IMG/VR virus record: IMGVR_UViG_3300032047_001627
Location: 1-21,825 of that record
Reading direction: 5' to 3' (one strand)
Length of the DNA stretch: 21,825 nucleotides
Source of the DNA: a virus
Shown: in pieces, positions 11,833 to 21,794 of the stretch
Numbering within the stretch: position 1 is the first letter of the stretch
Layout of the letters: every line of letters starts with the position of its first letter
Notes under the pieces: generated by a model
The model's input: only the letters and a program-made list of their open reading frames with translations
The model's database searches: none
Told to the model about the DNA's origin: nothing
Made by a program: the position numbers and the translations under genes

Positions 11833-12551
11833 GTTACCTTTCCTACTACACCATCTTGCTTGATAGCGAAATTTTTCTGAAACTTTTTAACAGCATTCCT
11901 AGTATTACGGCCAAATACACCGTCTACGGATAAATTTAACCTTAGACGAGTATTTAGCCGCTCTTGTAGCATCGTCACGTATTTCCCCTTTGACCGCATT
12001 CTTAGCGGTTTCTTTGCGAGAGAATCTCCGATTGCTAATACATACTTAGTGATAGCGTCCCAATCTATCTCACTAGGGTTTCCCTCATCAACACCCATTC
12101 CCCCTTTTACCCACGCAGCAAGATTATCGCTAGGGCAATAGGTGGCTTTAAAGTCTCTATGACACTTGATGTATAAATGCTCACCATACTTTTTCCGTGT
12201 AGCCTCAACTACAACCAGTATGGCTTCCTTAGCCTTATCAGTAATTGCGTCACCATCTCCGATGTAAGATATAGCAATAGTATTATGGTTGTGCCCCTTC
12301 GTGGCCCCTCCAACAGTCCACCCGCGACCCTCAAATATTTGCCCATCTTCAGATATTAGCCAGTTGTACGCGATAGTTCTCCAACCACGACCTTCCACAT
12401 GGTACCTATCATGCCCCTGAATCTGTTTATAGGGGTCTTTAGGGCTACCAGTAGTGTGATGGAACACGATGCCCTTCATACGCCTTCTAAACGCCACTAA
12501 AGGCTTTCCAGTATCTATAGCGCCCCACTCTTCTCTGCTTATATATTTCAT
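11808..12551 (-). CDS. Endolysin: amidase with peptidoglycan-binding domain
   Basis: The 247-residue protein has an N-terminal Amidase_2/PGRP domain (about 1-150). The signatures are FHHTTGSP with zinc ligand H31, AYNWLISEDG with Y62, and IKCHRDFKATYCPSD with H131 and C139. The C-terminal 65 residues form a PG_binding_1 domain (KYVTMLQERLNTRL, then VDGVFGRNTRNAVKKFQ, then DGVVGKVTWKHL). Such N-acetylmuramoyl-L-alanine amidases cut the link between sugar and peptide in the cell wall to release phage. There is no signal peptide, so export through a holin is expected; the small membrane gene after it fits that. The start overlaps the giant gene by four bases (ATGA). Confidence 0.92.
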   Translation of the reverse strand: MKYISREEWGAIDTGKPLVAFRRRMKGIVFHHTTGSPKDPYKQIQGHDRYHVEGRGWRTIAYNWLISEDGQIFEGRGWTVGGATKGHNHNTIAISYIGDGDAITDKAKEAILVVVEATRKKYGEHLYIKCHRDFKATYCPSDNLAAWVKGGMGVDEGNPSEIDWDAITKYVLAIGDSLAKKPLRMRSKGKYVTMLQERLNTRLRLNLSVDGVFGRNTRNAVKKFQKNFAIKQDGVVGKVTWKHLWTT

Positions 12552-15500
12552 CTTAACCCTTCTATCTCTGAATCTATTCTATACATGTCTCTAAGGTCTT
12601 GTAAATCTCTTCTTTGCTCTTGAAGCCTGTAACGCCTCTGACGTGCTTGCTCTTCAAGAGAGTTGTGCCTTAAACCGATCCCAAGCAACCAACTCATTAC
12701 AGAAGCAAGCCTATTTTCCTGACCTCTTTTAGTGTCTGGCATAACCCTACTTAAAGATTGCAAAGGCGGGAACAAACTCCTCATACTATTAAGGTACGAA
12801 TCTTTCATCACCCAATTTCCATCTGGCGTTTTACGTGCAATGTTATCTCCAGTTATCAGAGAAATAGGTTGCATCAAAAGGTCATTGTTGAATGGAAAAG
12901 GAACCTGTTTAAAGTCGCCCTTGTAACTATAACCTTGGAAAATATTCCTATTCATGGTCATCTCAATAGGCGCTTTTATCAGTGGTGACATCATGTTTCC
13001 TATAGGTTGCAAAGCCGCACCCACACGCTCTAAAGGACTCATATCTGGTTGAGTCATAGGGTTTATTGTTTCCATAAGGACCCTAGGAGGCAAGTCAAGA
13101 GTAAGCCAGCCATGTTGGCCATCAGCGCCAAACATGTTTACAGGGATACCGCCCCCAGTTTGTATCCACTCAGGCACAGAATCAAGATCCTGCATGTCTC
13201 CTTGAAGAGAATCTTCCATTCTGTTCATTGCATATACGTATCTATGCATTCTGGCAGGGTTCCTAAATGACTGTTCTAAAACACGTGGAATCGCAAAACG
13301 AGTCCACGTGTAAAACGGTATGACTTTTTTAACAACTTTACGCTCAAACGCAGACAGGTCTTGGTAGTTGAATTGGAACTTCCAAACCTTTTCCATACCT
13401 GTAGAAGCAGTACCGCCTTTATTAACTATGTCGTCAAACATTAGGGTTCCACGCAGTATGTCCTCTATTTGACCTACGTTAAATTTTTGCGCCTTTTCTA
13501 AGAGGATAAACTGAGAAGAAGCAGGGTTTGCTCTCTGTAAGTTTATATCTTTCCCTCCGACACGGACAACTCCCCTGCCTGCGTCTGCAACACGAAACTC
13601 TGTTCCAGCCTGTCCATGTCCAGCCGCACCAGTGGAGTCAATAATTCTTGCAACCTCAACTTCGTAAGGGTCAGTGTGTTTAACTAAATGGTTTAACCAT
13701 TTCTGCTTCTTAGGACCCAAAGAACCTTTACGTATCAGTTCATTCTGTAAACGGACGACTGTACGCGCTGTAACATACTTACCATAAGAGGTAACGTTCA
13801 CCCCTGCAAGGTAGTTCATAAATACACCACCTTGAAGGTTACGTGAATAAAATCCTGGGGACAATATCGCGTAACCCTTCCATACGTTCTGTACTTTATC
13901 GTAATACTCTAAGAACTTACTTCCACCACCATAGTTGCGTTCCATGTCGGTTAAAGAATCTACAAGACTTCTAGGCCCTTGTGACTGCAGCCCAATAGCC
14001 CTAAACCCTTGAATCATTACACGATCAATGGCCTCACCAGTGGCCTTCCTGTGGGCTAAATCTTTAAATACAAACTTGTTGCCCCTGATAGCGTTAAGAT
14101 CTTCTTTAGTGTTAGCCGCAACAATCTTTGTCGCTAAATCAGCATCTTCTTTAACCATTATCTGTATAGCAGACTCAACGTCCTTATATGCTTGAAATAA
14201 CTCCTCACCAGATCCCTTAAAGTCTGGACTCATCTTATTCAACGCCTCAACGGCTTTACGCATTTCCCCATTAAGTAACTCTAATTCAGCAAGTTCCTCA
14301 ACAGCAATCCCCTTATCGGTCCTTAAATTATAGGCGTCCACTTGACTCTGTAAAGTCCACTCATCTGCTCTTTGCTTTACAAACCAATCTTGAGCAAGTT
14401 GTTCTCGTATCTCAGCGGCCTCATCTACCGTCCGTAATAGGTCGTCGTATAAGTCATCTTGACTGCGCTGTGCCCTCTTTAAAATCTCTATAGACTGACG
14501 AACCTGATTAGCATTAGTTCCCAGATCACTTGCCGAGAGTAAATATTGGTTATTCACACGCAAAGGAGTAGATTCCTTTCCGAGGTTCATAGACATCATA
14601 AACCTTATAGTGTCGTCCATAGCCTTCTCTTCCCAAGCAGGCAAAATAGACTTAGTGAAAGATTCACCAGTAGAAACGCTTCTCACTTTACCAGCAAGAG
14701 GGTTAGTTAAATTGACACTAAAGTTGTAGGGGCGAGCGTATGCGTCAGGATTCCTTGCTAAATTATTAGCCCAACCTGTACCAACATAACCTTCTCGCCC
14801 TAAACCTGTATGGTAAGACTCCCAAAGTCTTGCCAAAAGGTGTGCTTCACGATCCATAGGATCTTCCGCTATTGACCTGCTGGTCCTCTTCAAAAAGGCA
14901 TCAGCGTCATCAGCGTGACCCCAAGTAGCCGACTTAGCCGAACGTGTAGATCTGTACTGTATATGTAGACCAGCCATGAAATCATTCACTACATCTCTGG
15001 CATCTCTCTGAGCGAGGGAATAGGCTCTGTTTTGTCCGCCTAGTGTTCGTAGGCCGTTAAAGTTTTTAACTTCAAAATCAAAACCAGCGGGTTTAGCAAG
15101 TTCACGTAGGTAGGCTTCCCTGTCAGCGAAATCATCTACAAGTCTACTGACCTCATCTAATGTCATTGTTTGCCTCTTGTACATTACCCATTCAAGAATG
15201 CTTTGATAAGCGTCATTGTCTACGGAACCTAGTTCAAATTTTGCCCTTAAGTGTGGGGTTTGAAAAACCTTCTCCACAACAGACATCGTTTCAACAGAAT
15301 CCCTCACTGCATGATTAACATATTTAATCATGTCAGGTCCACCATATTTACTATCTTGCATGGAACCCTTACCACCACGAAGCGCTCTATTCACAATTCC
15401 AGAATCAGCAATATGAGAACGCATAGGATACATGTACCATTCGCCTAGATTCAAAGCGGCGTCATCATATGCTTCAAAAATATTTTTAGCACTTAATTTC

Positions 15501-18500
15501 AAGGGAGTCATGTAGGCAAGAATCTCAGACCTTAATTGAGGTCCAGCCTTACCCAACATATCTAAAGACATCAAAGCCTGAACGCCCCTCAAATGATCCA
15601 TGCCTGTCCAAGAATCTATAGCACCATAAGGGCTTGTGAAAAATTCTGTTGCTATCTGATCTAAAATCTCAGCCTGTTGAACAGGAGTTAAAGCAGGGTC
15701 AAGAGACTTAGACAGAAGATGATGCGCTTCTTGATTCATTCCATAAAGTTTTATACTCGCCAAATCATTAGGAAGGGCAATCTCTACATCTGCCGTAGGT
15801 ACATTCTGAGCCTTCTGCCAAGCCATAGGGTGTAACGCAAAGTCACTACTTGCCTCGTCTATCCAAGGCATCAAATTAGACGTAGACCTAGGAGCACCAA
15901 GATACACATTACCAACAGGGGTTCCCCACACAGGGTTTGAATGAAATCCAGCAGTTAAAGGTACACCAAACATCTCTGTTTGCTGCGTAGGCGAAAGAGC
16001 CTCAAAGTTTATCGGCATTCCTGTAGATGAAACATCTCTAGGGTTTTGAATAGCGGGAAGAACTCTTGCTCTTCCGTTATACAACATTGGATCAAACAAG
16101 GCATCATCTACCAAGCCTTGATGCCCTTTAAGACCCCTAATAACATAGATAAGGGTTCCGTCTTTGGAAGCCTTTTCTATGGCATCAGGAGCCATACCAA
16201 GATTGAATGCGGCACGCATAGGTAACTGCTCTTCAGGTATGTAAGTTCCACCAAAATTCTCAACAAGCGCCCTAGATCTTGCCTCTAACCACGTCGTGAA
16301 ATAGGCACGTTGCTCTATGGTCGCATCAGGTAAGTAAATTTCAACAAATCTAGCCCACCCACCATGTGAAGCGCGTACATCATTGATCTTACGTATTTGA
16401 GAACGAACTAAATCTTCTACATTAGTTCCTTCCGAACGAAGCATAGGTTGCGCCACACCTGACAAACGTTTCTGACTGTTCAAACCAGCAGTAAAGCCTG
16501 CCGCCTCTTCACCAGCATCATCACCGAACAATAAATAATTTACTTCCTGCGGTCTTGACGCATCGTAATCACCCCTTAAGGCTCTAACTGTTCCACCCAA
16601 CTCTTTCCTAGGAAGCCCATACTCAAAAGGAGTAACACCAGCATCAATTATCTCATCATTAACGCCTAAGAAATCAAACGTTTCCCCTTGATTCACACGT
16701 ACGACAGCGCCGTCACCCTCACGTATCACAATATTAGAGAAGTCCTCTCCTGCAGCGCCCCAGTTGCCTGTTAAAAGATCACCAAGTAATCCTTTCTGAT
16801 ATTCAACTGCCACAGGATTCAACGGAAGCAGATCGCTTCGCGCTCCTTCCGCTATGATCTCAGGGTTTATTAACCTAGGTTCCCCATTCATGCTCATAAC
16901 AATCGTGTCATTTATCTGTGCTTGATTAAGAGATGTGCCTTCAACCCACTCTTTGATAACAAAAACATTTCCTAAATCATCTGTAGAGGTGTAAGAAATA
17001 GGTGCTTCAGCGTCAAAAGCCCTATATATGCGAGAAGAGAGAACGTCAGCGTTCGCTCTTTGAGCAGTAGGGTACTGCTTTACAAAATATCTCTTACCAT
17101 TAGGGCCAACCATTTGTTGCCCACGTTGTGAACCGTATTCAAAAATTTCTCCCACAACAGACAGTTCCTGTATTGTGGGTTGCTGAAATATTCTATGGTC
17201 AGCATCTAAAGCAGCAGCAACACTGTGCTTAAACTTCGTCATCTGGACAATATCACCTATTGTCAAAACCATTGGTTCTTCGTTGATAGAGGTCCCAAGA
17301 ACTGCTTGCTGGATCTCCGTACTTGCAGCAGGGTTATCAGCCAACTCTGCCTGCTTGAGCATTATACGTTGGTTAGCCTCCTCGGCGTAACTGGCTAAAA
17401 ATCTATCTAAATCGCCTACATCTTCTATAACGTTCCTGATAGGTGGATCTAATGGGATACTATTTCTTGCTTGCACAGTGAACATCTCTGACCAACTCTG
17501 GTTGCCCTCTATGACAACACCAAACTCGTTGCCAAACCTGCGTTTCAACTGTGGAGTCATGTCCAACATGCTTGTAAAAAGATCATCTAAGACCTTCGTA
17601 ACGGCTTTTTCTTGGTTGGTTATTAATTCTAAAACCTTAAGGACCTGATCGGGACTAGCCGCTCTGGCTATCCCATCAGCCCCAACTAAAAGATCTTTAT
17701 AGTTGTTAAGTAGTGCATACTCTAAAATTCCGTCATCTTGTAAATTCTTTAAAATAACGTCATAAGTTTCTAGAACGTCCTTCATCATCATTATGTCTAG
17801 GTCGTCTAAGCCTCTTGCGGACATAGATTCAAACATTCTTTCAGGGTCAAAATCATTCGCCACATTCTTCCAGAAAGTCATACCATCTGAAATTTGCTCT
17901 ATACTGCCGTGCAAATAAATCTGATTAAAAGCCTCCCTGTATTCCATAGCCGCATTTTTGGCGGCTTGTATGCTTCCAAAAGCACTAGTTAATTGGTCCT
18001 CTATGAATCTTGTATTCTTGACAGCATCTTCTACCTCCATGTATTTCGTGTAAAACAAGCCGTCCCTGAAATGTTTATCAGGAGTTCCTAGAACTGCATC
18101 ATTCAACCTAGTCTTAAGTGCATCTACTTCACCCTGTAATTGCTTTGCTCTCTGTACAGACCTGCCTGCGGCTGCTCTCACCACACCTTCCGCTTCGTCT
18201 ATTTGTAGTTGCCTTGCCGCTATGTCTGCCTCTATCTGAGATATTTCCATTTCCTTCGCTATGATTGCTTGCTCCCTGTCCATAACGAACTCATTAACTT
18301 CTTCAGCAAATTTCACATTGTTTAAATACAATTCATCAATTTGCCTGATCTGTGCCTCTAACTCAACAATTTCAGCACGTATAATATCTTTGGCTGCATC
18401 ATCAGCATGTACCCCTTGAGATAATTTAACCTCAAGACGTCCTATCAGTTCTTGCCTTTCCTTAAGGTTGTCGTATATGCGTCTAGAAGCAGCACGCTCC

Positions 18501-21352
18501 ACAGTGGTAGGAACACCATTCTTATACAACCATCTATGCTGAAGTACCCCAGCACCCTGCAACTGGCTTTCTAACCATACCTGACCTGTTCTATGTGCAA
18601 GCATGTCTGCGTATGCTGAAAAGGACTTGGATATGCTTTCTTCAAACATATGGTGCCCTACTTTAGCCTCGTCCATAATGGAGTTAATTTGGGCGACAAT
18701 GCTTTGTCCTTCAACAAAGTCTTTGCCTCCGAAACTCATGCGTGCAGGAGTATTCGCAGTATCCATAGCAGATTCAAAAGCAACGCGAACATTGAAAGGA
18801 AGGTCTGCGTCCGCCCAAGGTGCGTCCCAGTTGTAACCATCTGGTAAATCAAATTTCCCTTGTTGCTCTGCGTTTAAATTATTCCACCAATCCTTCGCAC
18901 GGTTCTTATACTCATTAGGAGTTAAATACTTACGCCCATGTTCAGTGCCTGAGCGCTCCATATCAGGAGCGCCTCTACCCTGCCTAAAATTAAACTTGCG
19001 AGCATTTCTTAACTCTTGTGCAAATTCTGGCGTTATAGAACGGTGACCAAAGTCATCTACAAAGTTTAAAAACTGTACACCAGACTGTGCTTCCGCCATC
19101 ATGTGTGCTTCATTTAGTGCCGAACGTAAACCATCTTTTAAATGCATTAAACCTAAATCATCTAAAAGTTTGTCCGCCTCTAAGTCACCTTCTAGTGCTC
19201 GGAAAAACGTTACCTCCGCATCTGCGCGAGAGAGGGAACCATCAGCGCCAGAGATTGCTTCATCTACGGCCAATCCAAGTCTTTGCCTAAATGCAGTTCC
19301 AAGGTACTTTTCCATTTCCCCGCTTTGCAGGTATCTTTGCAACATGACCCTAGCGTGCTGTTGTCCCCAAGGATTCTTTACGTCCTTAACTTTCATCTTA
19401 AGTAATTTTTTTGTACCCCCTACAAAACCAGTTGCTCTTCTCCATGCAGATCCTGGGATATCTGCAAAAATCTTATGGAACTGCATAGGTATAAGCCTTA
19501 TTAGTTCGTCTGCCCTGCTGTTAGGTAGACCTGTTGCAAACTTGAAACCTGTTTGATGCTGTATAGGGGTTTTACCTACCCTGTATCTAACATTATTTAA
19601 AGTTTTGCGACCCCACTCACCAGTCATGGGTATTTTCATACCCCATTGAGTACCAAACGGGGTTGAACCCGCTAGATCCTGAGCAGAAACTAAAGGTATA
19701 TGCTGTTTCCCAACGTTTATATTGTCAGGTAAAAATCTGGTGAGAATCCCGCTACGAGGAGTTCTCACCTGAGAAATCAAACCCTCTGCTTCAATTCTCC
19801 AAATATCATCTTGAGCCGCTCTAGCAGCATCATCTAAAGAATTGTATGCCTCAGTACCGAAAATCTTTTTCTGGCCTTCTTGGTAACTACGAATCCAACC
19901 TGCCCTATGTTGAGCAGCAGTCATACCGTTTCTATCAAGCCCAAACCTATGCATGTATGTGGCTACAACACGTGCTGTATCCGCAGACAGGGCGTTAATA
20001 CCCTTCTCCACTACCCTTCCGCCGTCCATAATTTTTACAATATCTGTAAAGAGGTCATCTGGACCAGCGCTCGCACGCACAGTGCTTGTTACATCATCAA
20101 AAGAGAAAAGAACACGCTTGCCAGTGGCATCAACTGCATTAAGGAAAATGTTGTCGGTTTGAGCAACACCCATGTTGGCTAACCGCTGAGTCCCCCTAGC
20201 AGTTACATTAATGCCTCCTTGTGTAGCCAAGTCCTCAACTACCTCTTCAAAAATTTCCCTTACGCGACCAGCGGCCTGCTTTACAGAGGCCTCTGATGTT
20301 ATATCAATACCTTCCTCTACTAGTCTCCCCATTACTCCATCAGCCAGTTCTCTGGTGCTTCTCTCAATAGATTCTTCGGCTAATTCTTGCCCTGACCTTC
20401 TAGCCACACCCCTGAAAACATTCTCGCCCATTTCCTCAATAATGCTTCGCGTAACAGTCATTGCAACAGTCTCGCCGCTTGCACCTATACCGCTTCTTAA
20501 AGCCTTCGCTACACCCTGAGTTACTCCGAAGCCACCAAGCCAATTTATAGGGTCTAAAATCAAATCAGGGGGTAATGCTAACGCCCCGCTAGTAGAAGGC
20601 CCTATAGACCAACCAGTGCCAAGCGCATTATCCCAATCAAACCAATGTTTGGTACCCCAATGGCTTTCTGGGTTTTGCAACCAGTTAGCGTCCTCAAACA
20701 AGCGACCAAAAGTATAAACTTGATAAAAGTTTTCTGGATCTAATTCTTCAACACTTGTCGTAATCGGATTCTCACCTTGAACAATGCTTTCCCAAGGTAA
20801 AGCGCGACCAAGAACAACAGTGTTCAAAAACATTACAGGATTCAAAGTAGTCAGATATTTTGTCCTGTCGTAAAAATCTGTAAGTTCTTCTTTTCCAGCC
20901 TTGAAATAATTGCTAAAAGAATCTAAACCTTCACCAGAGGCAAGATCAGAACCTAATCTCCACAGATTAGTAATGCCTCCGTCAATGAGTTTGGCTGTAG
21001 CGGCCACAGCAGAGAGCGGTCTACCTAATGTCACTAAAGCGCGACCAATTAGACCACCTATGCGGCTTTGCCAAAAGCCGCCTTCGTTTTGTTGATCTTG
21101 AAAATCTTGCCTTGCCTGAGTATCTACCCAAGGAACAGTGTCATAATTATCTAACGAACCTCTAATTTTAGAAGGATCGTAACGATTAATTACTTGATCT
21201 ATGTTAGTTAAATTGTTTTCGCCTACACCAAAAGTATCTCTTAAGATATCTGTGGTGGATCGTTGATTCCCAGAAGGTCTTTCAACTTCAGGCGGCTTTG
21301 AAAAACTAGGAGGTTTTACTGTATCCAGAAGTTGTTGTCTGTCAATCGCCAT
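12548..21352 (-). CDS. Giant polyvalent virion-associated protein (2934 residues)
   Basis: I chose the ATG at 21352, one base after the preceding stop; a TTG at 21379 would add nine residues. Residue numbers count from this ATG. The protein has no signal peptide. A kinase-like domain near residues 1400-1570 shows K1425 in YFVKQY, a hinge near VIKEWVEG, then GNWGAAGEDFSNIVI and RVNQGETF. Two long coiled coils lie near 954-1085 and 2282-2422. The C-terminal part holds GYAILSPGFYSRNLQGG (about 2490-2507) and VIPFYTWTRFAIPRVLEQ (about 2675-2692), phrases I recognise from giant phage proteins of the large polyvalent type. These are thought to be packed in the virion and injected. I looked for T7/N4-type RNA polymerase motifs and found none. 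Confidence 0.75.
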   Translation of the reverse strand: MAIDRQQLLDTVKPPSFSKPPEVERPSGNQRSTTDILRDTFGVGENNLTNIDQVINRYDPSKIRGSLDNYDTVPWVDTQARQDFQDQQNEGGFWQSRIGGLIGRALVTLGRPLSAVAATAKLIDGGITNLWRLGSDLASGEGLDSFSNYFKAGKEELTDFYDRTKYLTTLNPVMFLNTVVLGRALPWESIVQGENPITTSVEELDPENFYQVYTFGRLFEDANWLQNPESHWGTKHWFDWDNALGTGWSIGPSTSGALALPPDLILDPINWLGGFGVTQGVAKALRSGIGASGETVAMTVTRSIIEEMGENVFRGVARRSGQELAEESIERSTRELADGVMGRLVEEGIDITSEASVKQAAGRVREIFEEVVEDLATQGGINVTARGTQRLANMGVAQTDNIFLNAVDATGKRVLFSFDDVTSTVRASAGPDDLFTDIVKIMDGGRVVEKGINALSADTARVVATYMHRFGLDRNGMTAAQHRAGWIRSYQEGQKKIFGTEAYNSLDDAARAAQDDIWRIEAEGLISQVRTPRSGILTRFLPDNINVGKQHIPLVSAQDLAGSTPFGTQWGMKIPMTGEWGRKTLNNVRYRVGKTPIQHQTGFKFATGLPNSRADELIRLIPMQFHKIFADIPGSAWRRATGFVGGTKKLLKMKVKDVKNPWGQQHARVMLQRYLQSGEMEKYLGTAFRQRLGLAVDEAISGADGSLSRADAEVTFFRALEGDLEADKLLDDLGLMHLKDGLRSALNEAHMMAEAQSGVQFLNFVDDFGHRSITPEFAQELRNARKFNFRQGRGAPDMERSGTEHGRKYLTPNEYKNRAKDWWNNLNAEQQGKFDLPDGYNWDAPWADADLPFNVRVAFESAMDTANTPARMSFGGKDFVEGQSIVAQINSIMDEAKVGHHMFEESISKSFSAYADMLAHRTGQVWLESQLQGAGVLQHRWLYKNGVPTTVERAASRRIYDNLKERQELIGRLEVKLSQGVHADDAAKDIIRAEIVELEAQIRQIDELYLNNVKFAEEVNEFVMDREQAIIAKEMEISQIEADIAARQLQIDEAEGVVRAAAGRSVQRAKQLQGEVDALKTRLNDAVLGTPDKHFRDGLFYTKYMEVEDAVKNTRFIEDQLTSAFGSIQAAKNAAMEYREAFNQIYLHGSIEQISDGMTFWKNVANDFDPERMFESMSARGLDDLDIMMMKDVLETYDVILKNLQDDGILEYALLNNYKDLLVGADGIARAASPDQVLKVLELITNQEKAVTKVLDDLFTSMLDMTPQLKRRFGNEFGVVIEGNQSWSEMFTVQARNSIPLDPPIRNVIEDVGDLDRFLASYAEEANQRIMLKQAELADNPAASTEIQQAVLGTSINEEPMVLTIGDIVQMTKFKHSVAAALDADHRIFQQPTIQELSVVGEIFEYGSQRGQQMVGPNGKRYFVKQYPTAQRANADVLSSRIYRAFDAEAPISYTSTDDLGNVFVIKEWVEGTSLNQAQINDTIVMSMNGEPRLINPEIIAEGARSDLLPLNPVAVEYQKGLLGDLLTGNWGAAGEDFSNIVIREGDGAVVRVNQGETFDFLGVNDEIIDAGVTPFEYGLPRKELGGTVRALRGDYDASRPQEVNYLLFGDDAGEEAAGFTAGLNSQKRLSGVAQPMLRSEGTNVEDLVRSQIRKINDVRASHGGWARFVEIYLPDATIEQRAYFTTWLEARSRALVENFGGTYIPEEQLPMRAAFNLGMAPDAIEKASKDGTLIYVIRGLKGHQGLVDDALFDPMLYNGRARVLPAIQNPRDVSSTGMPINFEALSPTQQTEMFGVPLTAGFHSNPVWGTPVGNVYLGAPRSTSNLMPWIDEASSDFALHPMAWQKAQNVPTADVEIALPNDLASIKLYGMNQEAHHLLSKSLDPALTPVQQAEILDQIATEFFTSPYGAIDSWTGMDHLRGVQALMSLDMLGKAGPQLRSEILAYMTPLKLSAKNIFEAYDDAALNLGEWYMYPMRSHIADSGIVNRALRGGKGSMQDSKYGGPDMIKYVNHAVRDSVETMSVVEKVFQTPHLRAKFELGSVDNDAYQSILEWVMYKRQTMTLDEVSRLVDDFADREAYLRELAKPAGFDFEVKNFNGLRTLGGQNRAYSLAQRDARDVVNDFMAGLHIQYRSTRSAKSATWGHADDADAFLKRTSRSIAEDPMDREAHLLARLWESYHTGLGREGYVGTGWANNLARNPDAYARPYNFSVNLTNPLAGKVRSVSTGESFTKSILPAWEEKAMDDTIRFMMSMNLGKESTPLRVNNQYLLSASDLGTNANQVRQSIEILKRAQRSQDDLYDDLLRTVDEAAEIREQLAQDWFVKQRADEWTLQSQVDAYNLRTDKGIAVEELAELELLNGEMRKAVEALNKMSPDFKGSGEELFQAYKDVESAIQIMVKEDADLATKIVAANTKEDLNAIRGNKFVFKDLAHRKATGEAIDRVMIQGFRAIGLQSQGPRSLVDSLTDMERNYGGGSKFLEYYDKVQNVWKGYAILSPGFYSRNLQGGVFMNYLAGVNVTSYGKYVTARTVVRLQNELIRKGSLGPKKQKWLNHLVKHTDPYEVEVARIIDSTGAAGHGQAGTEFRVADAGRGVVRVGGKDINLQRANPASSQFILLEKAQKFNVGQIEDILRGTLMFDDIVNKGGTASTGMEKVWKFQFNYQDLSAFERKVVKKVIPFYTWTRFAIPRVLEQSFRNPARMHRYVYAMNRMEDSLQGDMQDLDSVPEWIQTGGGIPVNMFGADGQHGWLTLDLPPRVLMETINPMTQPDMSPLERVGAALQPIGNMMSPLIKAPIEMTMNRNIFQGYSYKGDFKQVPFPFNNDLLMQPISLITGDNIARKTPDGNWVMKDSYLNSMRSLFPPLQSLSRVMPDTKRGQENRLASVMSWLLGIGLRHNSLEEQARQRRYRLQEQRRDLQDLRDMYRIDSEIEGLR

Positions 21353-21353
21353 G

Positions 21354-21794
21354 TCATTGTCTAAATTGTGGACCAGCAAGTATGCCTAGATCCGCTGCAG
21401 ATACTGCAGGGCCAGTCTCCTGCCCTCTCATAATATAGTCATACGTATCATAACTAGTGTACGGATCTCCGTGCCTGTTAGGACTCTTGTAAACTGTACC
21501 TTCAAATGGTGGTTGTTCTTGAGATCTAATATCTACTTCATCTACCTGAGTATCTGTAAGAGTGTGATAAACATTCCATGTTGTTGCAACAGCGGTTACT
21601 TCAGACCATTCGTCAGTCTTGCCAACATCTTCACCATAAGAATTTACATCTAAGTATGTATTTTCAATTTGGAGAGCGTTAGCGGTATAAATTGCCATTT
21701 GTTCATCAATGGCTGCTTCGTCATAGAACCAAAATTCTTCTCCGTTAGGTGCCTGCCACCAAGCCCCCTGTTGGTCATCTGTAAAACCAGCCAT
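21354..21794 (-). CDS. Unknown acidic 146-residue late protein, start uncertain
   Basis: The product starts MAGFTDDQQGAWWQAPNGEE and is rich in Asp, Glu, Tyr and Trp, with no membrane segment and no recognised family. The composition resembles small virion accessory proteins, but that is impression only. No stop separates the ATG from the window edge (21825) in this frame, so the true start may be further right. Another frame has a stop at 21805-21807, which may be the end of an upstream gene and would favour the ATG at 21794. The gene ends one base before the giant gene's ATG, so both are probably translated together. Confidence 0.62.
   Translation of the reverse strand: MAGFTDDQQGAWWQAPNGEEFWFYDEAAIDEQMAIYTANALQIENTYLDVNSYGEDVGKTDEWSEVTAVATTWNVYHTLTDTQVDEVDIRSQEQPPFEGTVYKSPNRHGDPYTSYDTYDYIMRGQETGPAVSAADLGILAGPQFRQ

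Noticed and set aside
18603-20519. Several plus-strand open frames of 60-150 codons inside the giant gene
   Set aside because: They are antisense shadows of a continuous 2934-codon frame, without ribosome sites or recognisable domains.
12548-21352. Virion RNA polymerase of the N4 type
   Set aside because: The size is similar, but I could not find the D/T-x-x-G-R motif, the motif B pattern with Lys and Tyr-Gly, or the His-Asp motif of single-subunit polymerases.
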